DNA of 64,000 bases from the NCBI GenBank assembly GCA_039090855.1, contig CM077025.1, forward strand, positions 99,242,489 through 99,306,488, in the 5' to 3' direction. The notes beneath the pieces were generated by a model. The model was not told where the DNA came from and did not search any database. It was given only the letters and a program-made list of their open reading frames with translations. The position numbers and the translations under genes were made by a program. Source of the DNA: Macrothele yani (Eukaryota; Arthropoda; Arachnida; Araneae; Macrothelidae). How positions within the stretch are numbered: the first letter of the stretch is position 1; each line of letters starts with the position of its first letter. Shown piece by piece: positions 12,508 through 23,900 of this stretch.

Positions 12508-12603
12508 CACTTGACACTTATATATCATAATGTAATATCTATTTTATCATGAGTAAATATTGGTATGTCTGTCCACTATTGAGAGTTGACTGACCATTAA
12601 TCA

Positions 12604-12611
12604 CCCTACTG
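12604..12611. repeat. 8-bp target-site duplication of hAT element (left)
   Basis: ccctactg, repeated exactly at 15528-15535. Confidence 0.9.
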
Positions 12612-12929
12612 CAGTGGTGGCCAACCTTTTACATACCATGCGCCAATTTTTTCACGTGTGAGTTCAGATGCGCCATGCAACTCAAGTTTGGGGTTGAAAA
12701 ATAGGGATAGGGGTAGGACATTCTTCGCTAAGGGGAGGAAAAGGAATAACTCAATCACGCAATTAAATTAATTAATTAATTTACACCAGTTCAAAAGACA
12801 CGTTTATGGGAGCACCAATCTACAATAGTCAGAAATGATCTCTTTTCGTTTACAGACATAATCGACATTTTTAAATGATTTAATTATTGTATGTAAAACA
12901 ATATCTATTACAGCTGTCATTACTTACCA

Positions 12930-14833
12930 TTAATGAAACTTTTGAGCGTGTTTGGATTTCGCTAGTCTTTCAATGTTTGGTGTTAAATTTGTTACTGAGA
13001 GCAGCAGAGAATTCTTCAAATTTGAATTAGTTATTCGCGACCTTGTTTTGCTTTTAATCAAGTTCATGGATGAAAATGCTTGTTCACATCTGTATGTCGT
13101 TCCAAAGCGACATATATAACTTTTTGCAAATTTTCTTAGCTCTGGGAAATGTTCACAGGGTAATGAACGCCAGAAATGAATTATGTAAGAATCATTTTGA
13201 TCTGGAAAAAGCTCATCAAATTTCATTTTTAATAATGAATTTGTTTTTAAATCAATCACTTTCATTTGTATGTTACTAGGCATCTGCATTACGTTTTGTT
13301 CACTAAGTGAAAATGGGTTTATAAATGCGAGCATGCAGTTTTCTTTTTTAGCAAAATCATGAAAATGACTTTCAAATCACCCTTGCAATATCTTGATTTT
13401 TTCAATATATTTGGTCAAATTGCTATTATCCGCAGCACATTCACTCTGCTCTTTCAAGTGTGGAAATTGAGTTAAATCCTCATTTTCTAACTGAGAGATG
13501 AACAGTTTTAATTTCATTTTAAATGAACTGATGCTGTTGACTATAAGCTAGGAAATAATTTATTCTTGCCTTGTAGTTTTAAATTTAGATAATTGAGATG
13601 GCTAGTAACGTCAACTAAAAATGCCAAATCAAATAGCCAGTTGTTGTCCAATAATAGGGTTCTTTCATCAGGTAGTTCATTTTCCTGTTCTAAAAAATTA
13701 GAAACAGCATTTTTCAATTTCCAAAATCTACTCAGAACCTGTCCTTTAGAAAGCCAGCGTACCTCACAATGAAGGACAAGTTCACCATATTCCAAATCTA
13801 ACAATTGACAGTATTCTCTGAATTCTCGTCTGTGTAATGCTCTTGCTCTAATTTTATTCACACATTTCACAACCGGTAGCATAACATGCTGCATATTTAA
13901 AGTTTTCCCACACAGTTGCTCTTGGTGTATAATGCAGTGATATTTAAATACAGGACGGTTTAAAAAATTTTCCAGCAAAGTTGTAGTGCCACTGACTACC
14001 TATCATTGACGGTGCTTCGTCCGTACACACACTGATGAGTTTTCTATAATCTAATTTTAGATTTTCTAGGCATGATTTTACTTTTTCAAATATGTCTGAT
14101 CCTCATGTTTTACCATGCAATGACTCCAGACTGGCAAGTTCTTCAAAGACATGAAAATTATCATCAATTCCTCTTATAAAAATGGTTAACTGGGCAACAT
14201 CACATGTGTCCGTTGATTCATCCAAAGCTTGAGAACAGAAAGTACAAGAATGGGCAAGGTCTTCCAGTTGCTGAGATACATCCTGAGAGATTTCCCCGAT
14301 ACGTCTCGTAACTGTCTGCCTTGAAATAGCAATTTCGCCTGCTTTCCTTTCAATACCTTTATTACTAAGATGGCGTGCAAATATTTGGAGACAAGGCTTC
14401 ACAATTTCTTTCCCGTCAGAAAAAGGTTTCTTTTTTTCGCCAATGCTAAAGCAATTTCATATGACGCTTCTGTCATCGCCAAGTCTTCACAACTTACTTT
14501 AGGAAATATATTTTTTCTTCTTCGGATTTCTTCCTTTTTCTTAGTCACATATTCTTTTTGTAACTCAGACCCAAACACAAGCTTCATTTTGTCTTCTATG
14601 TTAGTCTGATGCTGTGTTTTATAGTGTCTATTAAGATCATGTCTTCTATTATGTGAAAGAGTACTTTCACAAACAATGCAAAACGGTTTACCTGATGGAC
14701 TTGCTATAAATAACAACTCATTTTCCCACAGTTCGTTAAATTCATGCTTACTATCACTTTCTGCGCTTCTTTTGCTCATTTTCTTTTGCTCTGTGATGGA
14801 TAAAAGGAATTTAAAAAAAATAGAAAAGTACAA
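12930..14833 (-). pseudogene. hAT transposase (GTF2IRD2/ZBED-like), broken
   Basis: Frames in order on the minus strand are as follows. 14833-14399 holds an N-terminal zinc finger, GKPFCIVCESTLSHNRRHDL followed by NRHYKTQH. 14402-14103 reads SRQTVTRRIGEISQDVSQQL and ALDESTDTCDVAQLTIFIRG, which includes the first catalytic Asp region. 13978-13541 reads FKYHCIIHQEQLCGKTLNM and VRWLSKGQVLSRFWKLK, the conserved HCIIHQE and RWLS blocks. 13334-12930 holds the C-terminal dimerisation region, FGTTYRCEQAFSSMNLIKSK. At least three frame breaks or stops separate the blocks, so no functional enzyme is made. Proteins of this sort have been domesticated in vertebrates (GTF2IRD2, ZBED5), but nothing suggests domestication here. 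Confidence 0.9.
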
Positions 14834-15299
14834 AACTCTAAAAATCTAAATGTTGAAAAAGAACAAATAGATCACAAGTACATACGTCGTATCACACAGT
14901 CACAGAATATCAATTATGTGGGATTTGAATTCTATGTTCGCATTAAGAAACAGTAGTGGCACTCTTTTTCGACAAATGTCATATATATTTATTCTTGAAT
15001 CTGTCTTTCAATCACTCTCAATACAAAAACCACGCTAGTATATTCAATAAAATGCTCTCGCAAAAACCCTGCTTCAAACTCCACACCACGATGGCTCACT
15101 CAGTTTCTTCTGCCAGAGGGTGCAGCACTCGTGGGAAAAAGCGCTCTGAAGTAATGTTTCTTAGTGATGTTTACTGGTGACCTGCCAAGGTCAGCCACCC
15201 ACGGCACGGCGTGGAGTTTGAAGCAGAGTTTTTGCGAGAGTGCTTTATTGGGTGAATCACACCGTTTTCAATCGTACCACATCTCACTCACGCAGTTTC

Positions 15300-15332
15300 T
15301 CTCTCTCTCTCTTATACACACACACACACACT
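15300..15332. repeat. (TC)n-(CA)n microsatellite within the hAT element
   Basis: Alternating TC then CA runs. Confidence 0.85.
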
Positions 15333-15690
15333 GTTCACATCCTTCAATTGTAAACTTTCAAAAAAAAATCGGCTGAACTGATGAGTAAGAAGGCTGTATG
15401 AATTGAACTGAGAACTGAGAGCACTCAGGTGTTGAAAATATGAAGATGGATAAATTTAGTTATGGCGCCTACTTCAAAAGAATAAGTAGGCACAAGGATG
15501 CAATGCGCCACAGTTTGGCCACCCCTGCCCTACTGCATAATTTATATTTTTTCAAATTACTCACAGTATTTAGTTGGATGATATACCTTGCAGATGTATA
15601 TTGTGCAAGGGTGTTCCGCAATGCTAAACTACTTAAAACAAACGTGTGAAACACAAATACGACGTTCATTATTTCGTCACAGCTATAGTA

Positions 15691-16024
15691 TGGATAACTA
15701 TGTAATACAGCATTGTGAATTCTGTGATTCCTGTGCTAAACTTATACTTTGATCAGTAATTGTTATTCATAAAATTCCTAATTGGCAGCATACAGAATCA
15801 TTAACTTACAGATAAATGTTACTACATGATAATTGTTAGTTGTTATTCTGTAAATATGAGAGTGACTCCGAAGATTCTGAAGTGTAAAAAACAGTGTGGG
15901 ATGTGGCGTACTTGCATTAAGTACATTTGAAGTATTCATCTGCAGAGCATCAATGCACATGACTCAAAAGTCTGTTAGTGGCATCTCGAAAAGCTCTTAG
16001 AACCATGAGTAATAGCAAATTTAT
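15691..16024. other. unassigned intronic sequence
   Basis: Nothing recognised apart from weak continuation of the foldback arm. Confidence 0.4.
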
Positions 16025-16225
16025 TCTCACCACCGTCAATATTTTTTGAAGTTACTGAATACCCAAAAGTCATACAATGCCAAATCAGGTGAATATGGAT
16101 GGTGTTCAATAAGTTCGACATGATTTTCCTTCAAGAAATAAATTGTTTTGCTGCATGTAAAGAAATGAAATATTAAAGCAAACTGAAACCAATCATCTGG
16201 AGTTCCTGCAGAAATGCAAGACATT
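16025..16225 (-). pseudogene. mariner-type transposase fragment
   Basis: The minus strand encodes IYFLKENHVELIEHHPYSPD followed by LALYDFWVFSNFKKY. The 'HPPYSPDLAPxDFxLF' block holds the third acidic residue of mariner transposases. The rest of the element is not recognisable, so this is a short relic. Confidence 0.7.
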
Positions 16226-16699
16226 TTGTGGCATATAAATTGGTGGTAACTGCCTTTTTGTCTTACAGCTTAACAGCTTTGACAAGATCTAGACTTCTAC
16301 AGAATCCTATATGCACCACTTCCTTAACTATACACTGTTATTCACTGTTGTTGGTATTGGGGTATCTTCATATTTTCATATGTGGTTCTCTTAAAAGGAT
16401 AGGACATTGTAAAAGGTGTACATTTCATCACCTGATAAGATTTCCCAAATAATGTGGTTACTGTAGTCACTCAATGTTTATGAAGTCCCTAGGCTGCTTC
16501 TAATGTATTAAGTTTCTTGAGATGATGTCAAACTGTGCAGCACCCAACAAAGAAACAAGTTTTTTGTTGTTGTTGTTTGCTTTTTTTAAACAAACTTCAT
16601 CACACAAAACCAAAGATAATGATGCACAGCTTATGCCAACTCTTCTATAATTTCATATAATTTTTTATGCTTTTCAACCGTAGGTTGAAGAAGCGTATA

Positions 16700-17045
16700 T
16701 ACTCCAGTTTTGTCCGTCCGTCTGTCTGTCTGTCCATCTGCACGATAACTCGCGTAAAAATGGTTCAATTTTGATGAAATTTTAGTATGTGGCAGGGGAC
16801 AACCTGGGGACAGACCCTATTGAAAATGGGTGAAATGGGGTCAAAGGTATGGACATAGGAGCGGGATCCATTCCATAGCCCTTATGTGTCATAACTTACA
16901 TAAAAAGGCTTTGATTGCGACAAAACTTTAGTATGTTGTTAAGGAGGTATACTGAACCAATTCTGTTGAATATCATCGAAATGGGGTCAAAGATCAGGGC
17001 ACAGGAGCGAGATTTATTCCACAGCCATTATCTTCATAACTTGAG
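16700..17045. repeat. two-unit tandem repeat with TCTG-rich head
   Basis: After a run of CCGTCTGTCTGTC, a unit of about 135-150 bp occurs twice (about 16757-16890 and 16906-17045). Both contain a gatgaaa/gacaaaa-ctttagtatgt segment, gaaatggggtcaaag and attccacagcc/attccatagcc. No convincing protein is encoded. Confidence 0.65.
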
Positions 17046-17760
17046 TAATGATTTCTAGTTTGTTGGAAAGCGTATCATAATCAATGTATTGCATGATTTT
17101 ACTAACTTGTTTAACCAGCATCACCTTCCATCATTCTTACATTCTTTGCATGGTAGTTGTGTTTATTTTTATTTTATTTCTTCTTTTGTGGGGAGGAGTA
17201 TTACTAAGGTTTTCCACAACAGAACTTATCCTTGTATGACTAACAACCCTTCAGAAATTCCTTTAACTGCTGAAACATAGTTGCACAAAAGGGTTAGTAT
17301 CATCAATAGCCATGTGCAAATGCTGTATGCGTTATTTTTTATTCCACAAACTTTAAAATCACAGGAAATTACCATGTAATACTGTTTTCTTAGTACCTCC
17401 ATGTTTGCTTCCACTGCCTGCATCACTGCTGTGTCAAATGAGACCTACAACAGTTCACAAAAGCTGCTCCACAAAAGTAGTTTGCTCCACCTGTATGCTG
17501 ATGTGAACATTATTATTATTATTTTTTTTTTCACATCTCAAAATCTTCAGAGGGACTTTTGCAGTCCCTTCTGAAAAAAACACAGTCTAGCCTGCAAGAT
17601 CAGTGGATGAAAAAACAAATGAATAAATGGTTAAAGAACTGGAAGAGCTTGTCTGTGACACAGCACTGGAATAACAAGAAATCCCATATTGCTCAGAACA
17701 TAAAATACAAAATCTTAGAACATATGAATTGTGAAATATTCAATTCATGAGGCAACCTTG
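17046..17760. other. unassigned intronic sequence
   Basis: AT-rich, with a short ATT repeat at 17510-17530. No supported feature. Confidence 0.4.
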
Positions 17761-17761
17761 C

Positions 17762-18249
17762 CCCGAGAGGTCATTTTGTTACGGGTTTTTGGTTAGTTAT
17801 AATTTTTTTTTTTAGAAATAAAACAATTAGGTTATATATTTTCAGTTCTATATTCATTCATTCTCACAATCAAACGTTTTAAATTTACATTAATTAAAAG
17901 ATTTTAGTAGAAAGAGTTATACTTATCGGGTCAGGAGACGTCTCACACAGGGTTCGTCGTCACCACGTTACAGTAAGCGCTTTCGACACGGTCGGTGTGT
18001 CATCGTCGGGAAACCGACCGCGTAGAAAGCGCTCGCCATAACGTGGTGACGACGAACCCTGTGTGAGACGTCTCCTGACCCGATAAGTATAACTCTTTCT
18101 ACTAAAATCTTTTAATTAATGTAAATTTAAAACGTTTGATTGTGAGAATGAATGAATATAGAACTGAAAATATATAACCTAATTGTTTTATTTCTAAAAA
18201 AAAAAAAATTATAACTAACCAAAAACCCGTAACAAAATGACCTCTCGGG
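17762..18249. mobile_element. near-perfect foldback MITE
   Basis: The sequence CCCGAGAGGTCATTTTGTTA at the left end is mirrored at the right end, and the two arms of about 235-240 bp are almost identical inverted copies over their full length. The arms are AT-rich outside and GC-rich toward the centre (about 17930-18080). The loop is only a few bases around 18005-18020. No gene. Candidate duplication gcc is seen on each side, which is not decisive. Confidence 0.85.
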
Positions 18250-18387
18250 CCGGGAGCACGTGCCTCACAGAGCAACAACGTTCAAAATACTTTGACAATA
18301 TCAGGTAAACAATACTTTAGATATTATATGTGAATTGTGATTCTGGCAAGCCCTGGTTACCAATGTTTAACCAAAGTGATCATTGAT

Positions 18388-18541
18388 GTTCCTAAGCTGT
18401 TCTCTAAGATTCAGAGGTAGCTCTTCAAAGAAAGCTCATCTGTCAGATTAAAGTTCAAAACTGATGGTACTACATTTTACTTACTGTTGATGTATCAAAC
18501 GTCTACATTTACAATGATATTGGCATGCCAGTCGAGCTTAA
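18388..18541 (-). mobile_element. LINE copy B, 3' end segment
   Basis: From taagctgttctctaagattc (18391) to TTAA (18538-18541), this matches the 3' end of the LINE at 51250-51380. It stops precisely at a TTAA and the same LINE resumes at 25796, so the intervening 7.25 kb is an insertion. Confidence 0.85.
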
Positions 18542-18869
18542 CCCCATAAGGGCCATGCATTTTTGCTAAAAATGATGCGATAGGCCCAGGACATATTCTA
18601 AAGCTTTGACCGGAAGCTTTGTGTCTTCTGTAAATGATAGATGGCGACATACTAAAAATATAGACATTTATGTAAAATGAATGAAGATTATACCTTAAGT
18701 ATTTCTCACTTTTAATAACACTAATAAAAACTTGATTAGGTAATTATTGCCTTAAATATATATACAGGAATGAAAGTAAAAAAAAACCCCAAAGAATTGG
18801 ATATCTCTGATCCTGATGATGAAACGTACTCATAATCACGGTCATTGCTTTCTGAATCGCTATCAGATA

Positions 18870-18871
18870 TA
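18870..18871. repeat. TA target-site duplication of Tc1-like element
   Basis: TA here and at 19947-19948, directly flanking the matching inverted ends. Confidence 0.8.
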
Positions 18872-19946
18872 CACTCACGGACAATGAAATTTGTGCACCA
18901 AGATGAAAGCATCGGATTGAACTGAAATTTTATGGACGTAATGATACACATGATGGCAAAAACAGAGCTGCAGGACAATTACAAAAGGATCTGTGGCATG
19001 CAGTCTGGTCATCTTCAATAGGGTGTCGCACCACCTCATGCGGTGATACATGCGGCAATACAGTCCGGCATGGAGGCGAACAGATGCCTGATGTTGTCCT
19101 GTGGCAGACTGGCCCACATGTGTTGGACGGCGTGCTCCAATTCACGGATAGTGCGACATGGCGGCAGCCGGTGTTTCAACTGGTCCCACACATGCTCGAT
19201 AGGAGACATGTCCGGGGAGCAGGCAGGCCATGGAAGTGTCTGGACATGGCGTAGGCAGTCCTGGGCAACCCGAGCTGTGTGCAGGCGGGTATTATCCAGC
19301 TGGTACAGCGCACCTGGAATCCCAGCCAGGAATGGGAACACAATGGGCGATAGGATCTCATCCACATACCGCTGGCCCGTCAATGATTCATGTACCACTA
19401 CTAGAGCTGATCGGCTATTGTAGGCAATGGCTCCCCAGACCAAAATGCCTGCAGTGGAGGAGGTGTGGTGCTCGAATCGTTGATCTTCTCTACCGGTGGT
19501 CCTCCTGGTCCATCTGGAGCCGCTTTGCCTGGTGGCAGTGCTGTCACGTGTCCACTGCTCCCACCACAGTTGGGCGATATGGTCAGGACAATCCATGTGG
19601 CGGGCTATAAGGCGAGCCGACCACCCTGCGGTTTTCAGCTTGATGATCAGGCCTCTCTTGAAGTCTGTAAGTTGCGTAAATCGACGTCTCTGGCATCTAC
19701 CCGACATTCTTGTCACTCTGTACTCTTGCTTGCGTCGGCTGGTGTTTTTCGCTTTCATGGGGCATCAACTACACGGCAGTTTATAAGGCTGCTGGTTCGT
19801 GCTTGCAGCGGCACCACAGGGTGTGTCATGCGCAATCGCACCAAACGTGGATCATTTGCATACCAGCAAGCAGTTTACCTATTTGCAAAGTTTCACAGTT
19901 GTAGCATGTTTTCTTCTAGGTGCGCAAATTTCATTGTCCGTGAGTG
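18872..19946 (-). mobile_element. Tc1-like transposon, internally deleted
   Basis: Terminal inverted repeats CACTCACGGACAATGAAATT... of about 30 bp lie at 18872 and (inverted) to 19946, flanked by TA. The 1075-bp length is below the usual 1.2-1.7 kb. It is nested in the TTAA element. Confidence 0.95.
19036..19758 (-). pseudogene. Tc1-like transposase, 240 aa, first catalytic Asp deleted
   Basis: An uninterrupted minus-strand frame. Residues 24-75 form the paired-type HTH (RFTQLTDFKRGLIIKLKTAG, then ARLIARHMDCP). The frame then jumps from TTGREDQ to RFEHHTSSTAGILVWGAIAY, losing the second HTH and the DESRF block that carries the first catalytic Asp. The remaining catalytic residues are visible in LYQLDNTRLHTARVAQD (second Asp) and CSPDMSPIEHVWDQLK (Glu). 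A DD34E enzyme cannot work without the first Asp, so this open frame is probably non-functional. The deletion kept the reading frame. Confidence 0.9.
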
Positions 19947-19948
19947 TA

Positions 19949-20201
19949 TTTCACAAGCAAAAAGAACAAACTGACATGAATGTAAAAAGAATCTCAACCT
20001 CAGAGAAAAGAAAACAAAACCCAGACTTCCTTCTAAATATAATACCAAACCCACCCTCATAACAAAGCGAACTGTCCTACGCTTACTTTCCTTGCAGCTC
20101 CAACCTTCAACAAAAAGTGCCATCTAGTATCTTAAACATAAAATACAAATCCAGATATCAGGAAATGAGTGGAAAGAATGTGAATGTATATTTACGACTC
20201 T
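19949..20201. other. left interior of TTAA element
   Basis: Sequence between the Tc1-like insertion and the inverted arm. On the minus strand it leads into the Ser/Asp-rich scrap SDSDSESNDRDYEYVSSSGS (18740-18870). It resembles the acidic N-terminus found in many piggyBac transposases, but no catalytic domain follows. Confidence 0.4.
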
Positions 20202-20905
20202 AAGGCTTAATGCAAAACTATAGCAAAACATATAGTCCGAGAGCCAGGAAGGATTTATTTACCCCAGCGAGTGCAAAAGCTTTGAGAACATTTTTCGTTT
20301 ATATATGACATAAGTATCTCAGAAAAGCGAGTCTTGCAAAATTCCAGAGGTGGGTTGCTGTGTGATGACGTCATCAATATGGCTGCCGGCTGTTACATAG
20401 TTGCCACATTTAAATATGCATAACTTCTCACCCGTTTATGTCACAGAGATGAATTTTTTCTGAAATGTTTCAAATTTAATGACAAGTATTTTTTGTAATT
20501 ACACATTTTTGTTTACTCCATTAGTTTTTGAGATAATTGCATTTGAACGTGTAAAATCAGTGTTCACATTGGCTATGTGTGACATTTAACCATGATTTAC
20601 TCAAAAATTATGTGACTTTCGAAAAAATATTCTGGAACAAAAAGTTGCATTTTTAATGAGGATTCCGAAAATGTATAAAAACATGAGGTTTACCCCAATG
20701 CTTAGAGAATTATGAGTGATAACTCGTTACAAGTTCATTTTCTCATCAATATGGCTCCTGCGCTATTATGTAGTTGCCCCATTTAAATATGCAAATCGTC
20801 TCACCCATTTATGTTACAGAGATGATATTTTTAACGAAATGTTTCAGATTTAATGACAAATACTTTCTGTTATTACACATTTTTTCTGTTTTGTTTAAAG
20901 TTAGC
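20202..20905. repeat. left long inverted arm, with internal ~373-bp duplication
   Basis: Reverse-complementary to 24890-25795. It holds two tandem versions of a unit containing catttaaatatgca (20406 and 20779) and a gatgacgtcatcaatatggc block near 20365. Confidence 0.85.
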
Positions 20906-20924
20906 GTATTTGTAGTTGAAATTT

Positions 20925-23900
20925 GGAATGACTGTGGAGGAAAAGTCTTGTATCTCCACACAGGAAATATTCAAGGACCCATCTTCGGATTAACTAATCT
21001 GACATGGAAGAAAATATTAGATGCATCTTCTGCAAGATTAAGAACTTATAAAGACTCCAAGTACAATAATATTTGTAAATATCCCCCAAAAGAGTTTGAT
21101 GTAAGCAAACATGGCTATCACTGAGCTTGCTACAAAATTTTTACCGCAGTCCAGAAGACAGGAGATACCGAAACTCCCCAAGCAAAAACTTCAGGATACT
21201 CTTTGCGATCAAATGATCCAGCTGACATTTCTGTGAAAATTGCAACAAACAGGTGTTGTTTATTTTTTTTTATTTTTTTGTGGAATTAAAAGGTAAAAAG
21301 TTAAAGGGAAAGAAGAGGGCAAATGTCAAACCAAGGATGCCTAGAAGGGTACCAAAGATGCAGCAAAATTTCTTCAAGATCAGAATTTATTGTTAAAACT
21401 TGGTGATGAAAATTTCATAGCAAAGGAGGCATGGTACCACCACTCATGCCTCAACAGTACTTTCATCGTTTCAAGAGACAGAGAATAAAAGAGAAACAAC
21501 CATTGAAACATCTAGAAAAATTTATCAAGTAAAACACTACAGAGCATTTAGTAAAATAGTAGACTATGTCAATGAATACACAATTATATCAAATAAGGTC
21601 CCAAAACTGACTTCGATTCATTCCCAACATTGTGTTTACCTTTCTGAAGAAGGAATTGAGGGTTCTATGTATTCAACTCAAAAGTTAGTCGCCAAACTGA
21701 TGAGTCACTTTGGTCCTGCCTTAAAAACAACAAAATCGAGCAACAAACAGGGAAATAATACTATATTCGAACCATATTTCATCAATTGAAGCTGAAGCAA
21801 TAACCAATGATTATGCATCTCAAATTGAGGCACACATTGAAGAAGTGTCTTTATATTTGCACAGACAGATTTTTAAACATTCAGTGTGTCTGAAATTTGA
21901 TCACTTTGTTAATGCTCACAAATATTATTTCAGGAGTAAATAAAATCCCAAATCTTCTTGAAGTACTTTTTAGAACTTTATACACTGGCACCTCTAAACC
22001 AACAAGTAAAAAACTGCAGTGTCGAGTTTCTTCATCTTCACAAGGTGCAATATTTGTTGCAAGCAACGGGAGATTGAAACCAAGAAAACATCTTCTGTTG
22101 AGTTTAGGCATGAAAAGGATGACAGGAAGCTCAACCACTTGGGTCACTGTATTGGTTACCACACCTATGAGGAGCTTGAGACAGATTTAGGTATGTCTCT
22201 AATGAAGCAAGCAGGAGTCACAGCAGATAACATATGTAGAAGACCTAGGCTTTTCACTGGGGTAGCCTGGGACAACGTCGACTCCAACTTGGAGACATTG
22301 TTAGAAAAAGAGGAAAAGAGAGTTTACATAACATGTTCAACATTTGCTACCAAAACTTGGAAACTGAACGGCCTGGAAATCAAGCTATGGAAGCAGAAAG
22401 TGAGATAAAATTTGCTGATAGCTGAGAACAATCCAGTATTCTCATAGATAATCCCACAGGATCTTGTAAGCCACTTAGAAAGATGAAATCACTTCAGATT
22501 GATTCAAAGGATCTTGAGCCATATCCAAAGAAACAAAAATTAATCAAGCCATTGTGTTCTTTGGTGAGTAATTATCCTGTTACAAAACATTTCGAAGACC
22601 CCATGCTGATAGATTTTACTTGGATGGCTTTTGTAAAATGGGCTGAAACAATAACAATGTGGGCTGGGTGGAATCCCGAAGTTGTAGGATATACAATTGT
22701 GAAACAGAAGATTGGTTACATGAGAAATGTTTTGCCCCTGCACAGAATGATGTGGTGCTGGAAACTATGAAGGTATCACAGTAAGTAGCTGCTGAGTGTG
22801 GAGAGTCTTCAATTTTTGGTTCATTATAGTCTTGCTCTGGCTAAACCTGCAATCATGATCCAAAATCAAGAAAGCCCGTGCTTTGACAATCTCTTCATTT
22901 GCTTTGGATCATTCCAAATAGTTAGCCTACTTTGAAGCTCTTGGATACTATCTCGATAGTTCAGGGATTGAACATATTCTTTCAGAGAGTGAAGTGCTAG
23001 CATCTGGTCCAATACATGGATTTCTCGGAGAAAAGGATTTCAGCAGATGTAAGCGAGTACACATCTTACTTTCTCTGTCACTCGAAAGCTGCCTTTTCCA
23101 GAAGTTTATAGAACAACTACAGGGCAGTACAATATTAGAAAAACTTCAACATCAAATGAAAAAACTGAATGATGATCTTTCACAAGATACTTCGGACAAG
23201 TTTATTGAAAGCTCAAATATAAAGTAAGTGTATGATGAGTTCAACAAATTCAAAGCAAAAACAAGAACAGGATTTCACAGCAATTCTGTCAACAGTACAT
23301 TGATCTCGTTGACATCTATGAATTCTTAAGCAGAGCCTATAGGACAAGTAACCTTGAAATGTATACTGGTGCCCTAGAGAAAATGATTCCAGCTTTTTTC
23401 TCAGGCATGTGACTGAACTATGCATGATGGATGACTGTGTACCTCCTAAAACTTCTGAACCTAGGAACCGAATTGCCCTGAAGTCATGTATGCACAAATG
23501 CAAGGTGGTCTAGGTATGAAGCACTCTAGTAACTTATTCTGTAGGGTACCAGTTGACATGGCACTAGAGCTGACTGTAAATGCTGATGCTTCTTGAAGGT
23601 TAACAGGCATCATGGCATTTTTAAACTCAGAATCTGTTAGAGCTCATTGGATGATCACAAGGTTATTGAAAAGTGAGATAGTGAGCATCTTCCTTGAAAG
23701 CAGTGAATTACAAAAGCTCCAGATATGAAGCGTGATTTGCAAACAGGATACCTTCAAAAAGATCACAGAGATATTGTAAAAAATAATTTCAACCTTAAAT
23801 GGTTTTCCAAACCCATTTCGAGACTTGGATCCACAGGGACCTCTAAGGAACATTTAAACTGGAGAGACAATTAATGAGAAGGTCACAATGGATTTTCTTT

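Larger units (their letters stand above)
12612..15527 (-). mobile_element. hAT transposon, complete ends, dead transposase
   Basis: Ends are CAGTGGTGGCCAAC (12612) and the inverted GTTTGGCCACCCCTG (to 15527), flanked by the exact 8-bp duplication ccctactg. The 2.9-kb body encodes a GTF2IRD2/ZBED-type hAT transposase on the minus strand. The empty site is confirmed by the inverted arm at about 9215-9230. Confidence 0.95.
9085..15690. repeat. old foldback repeat split by a LINE and a hAT element
   Basis: The left arm (about 9085-9312) is reverse-complementary to 12508-12611 and then to 15536-15690. The right arm is continuous once the hAT element 12612-15527 and one copy of its 8-bp duplication are removed. 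The loop holds the LINE 9327-12049 and 12062-12507. Example: gggtgattaatggtcag at 9223 matches inverted sequence at about 12590. Confidence 0.8.

Noticed and set aside
19043..19974. Several plus-strand open frames of 64-169 residues.
   Set aside because: They are shadows of the Tc1-like transposase on the minus strand.
20365..20385. gatgacgtcatcaatatggc considered as a CRE/ATF promoter element.
   Set aside because: The TGACGTCA word lies in the inverted arm, its mirror copy near 25620 has lost the site, and there is no nearby gene start to support regulation.
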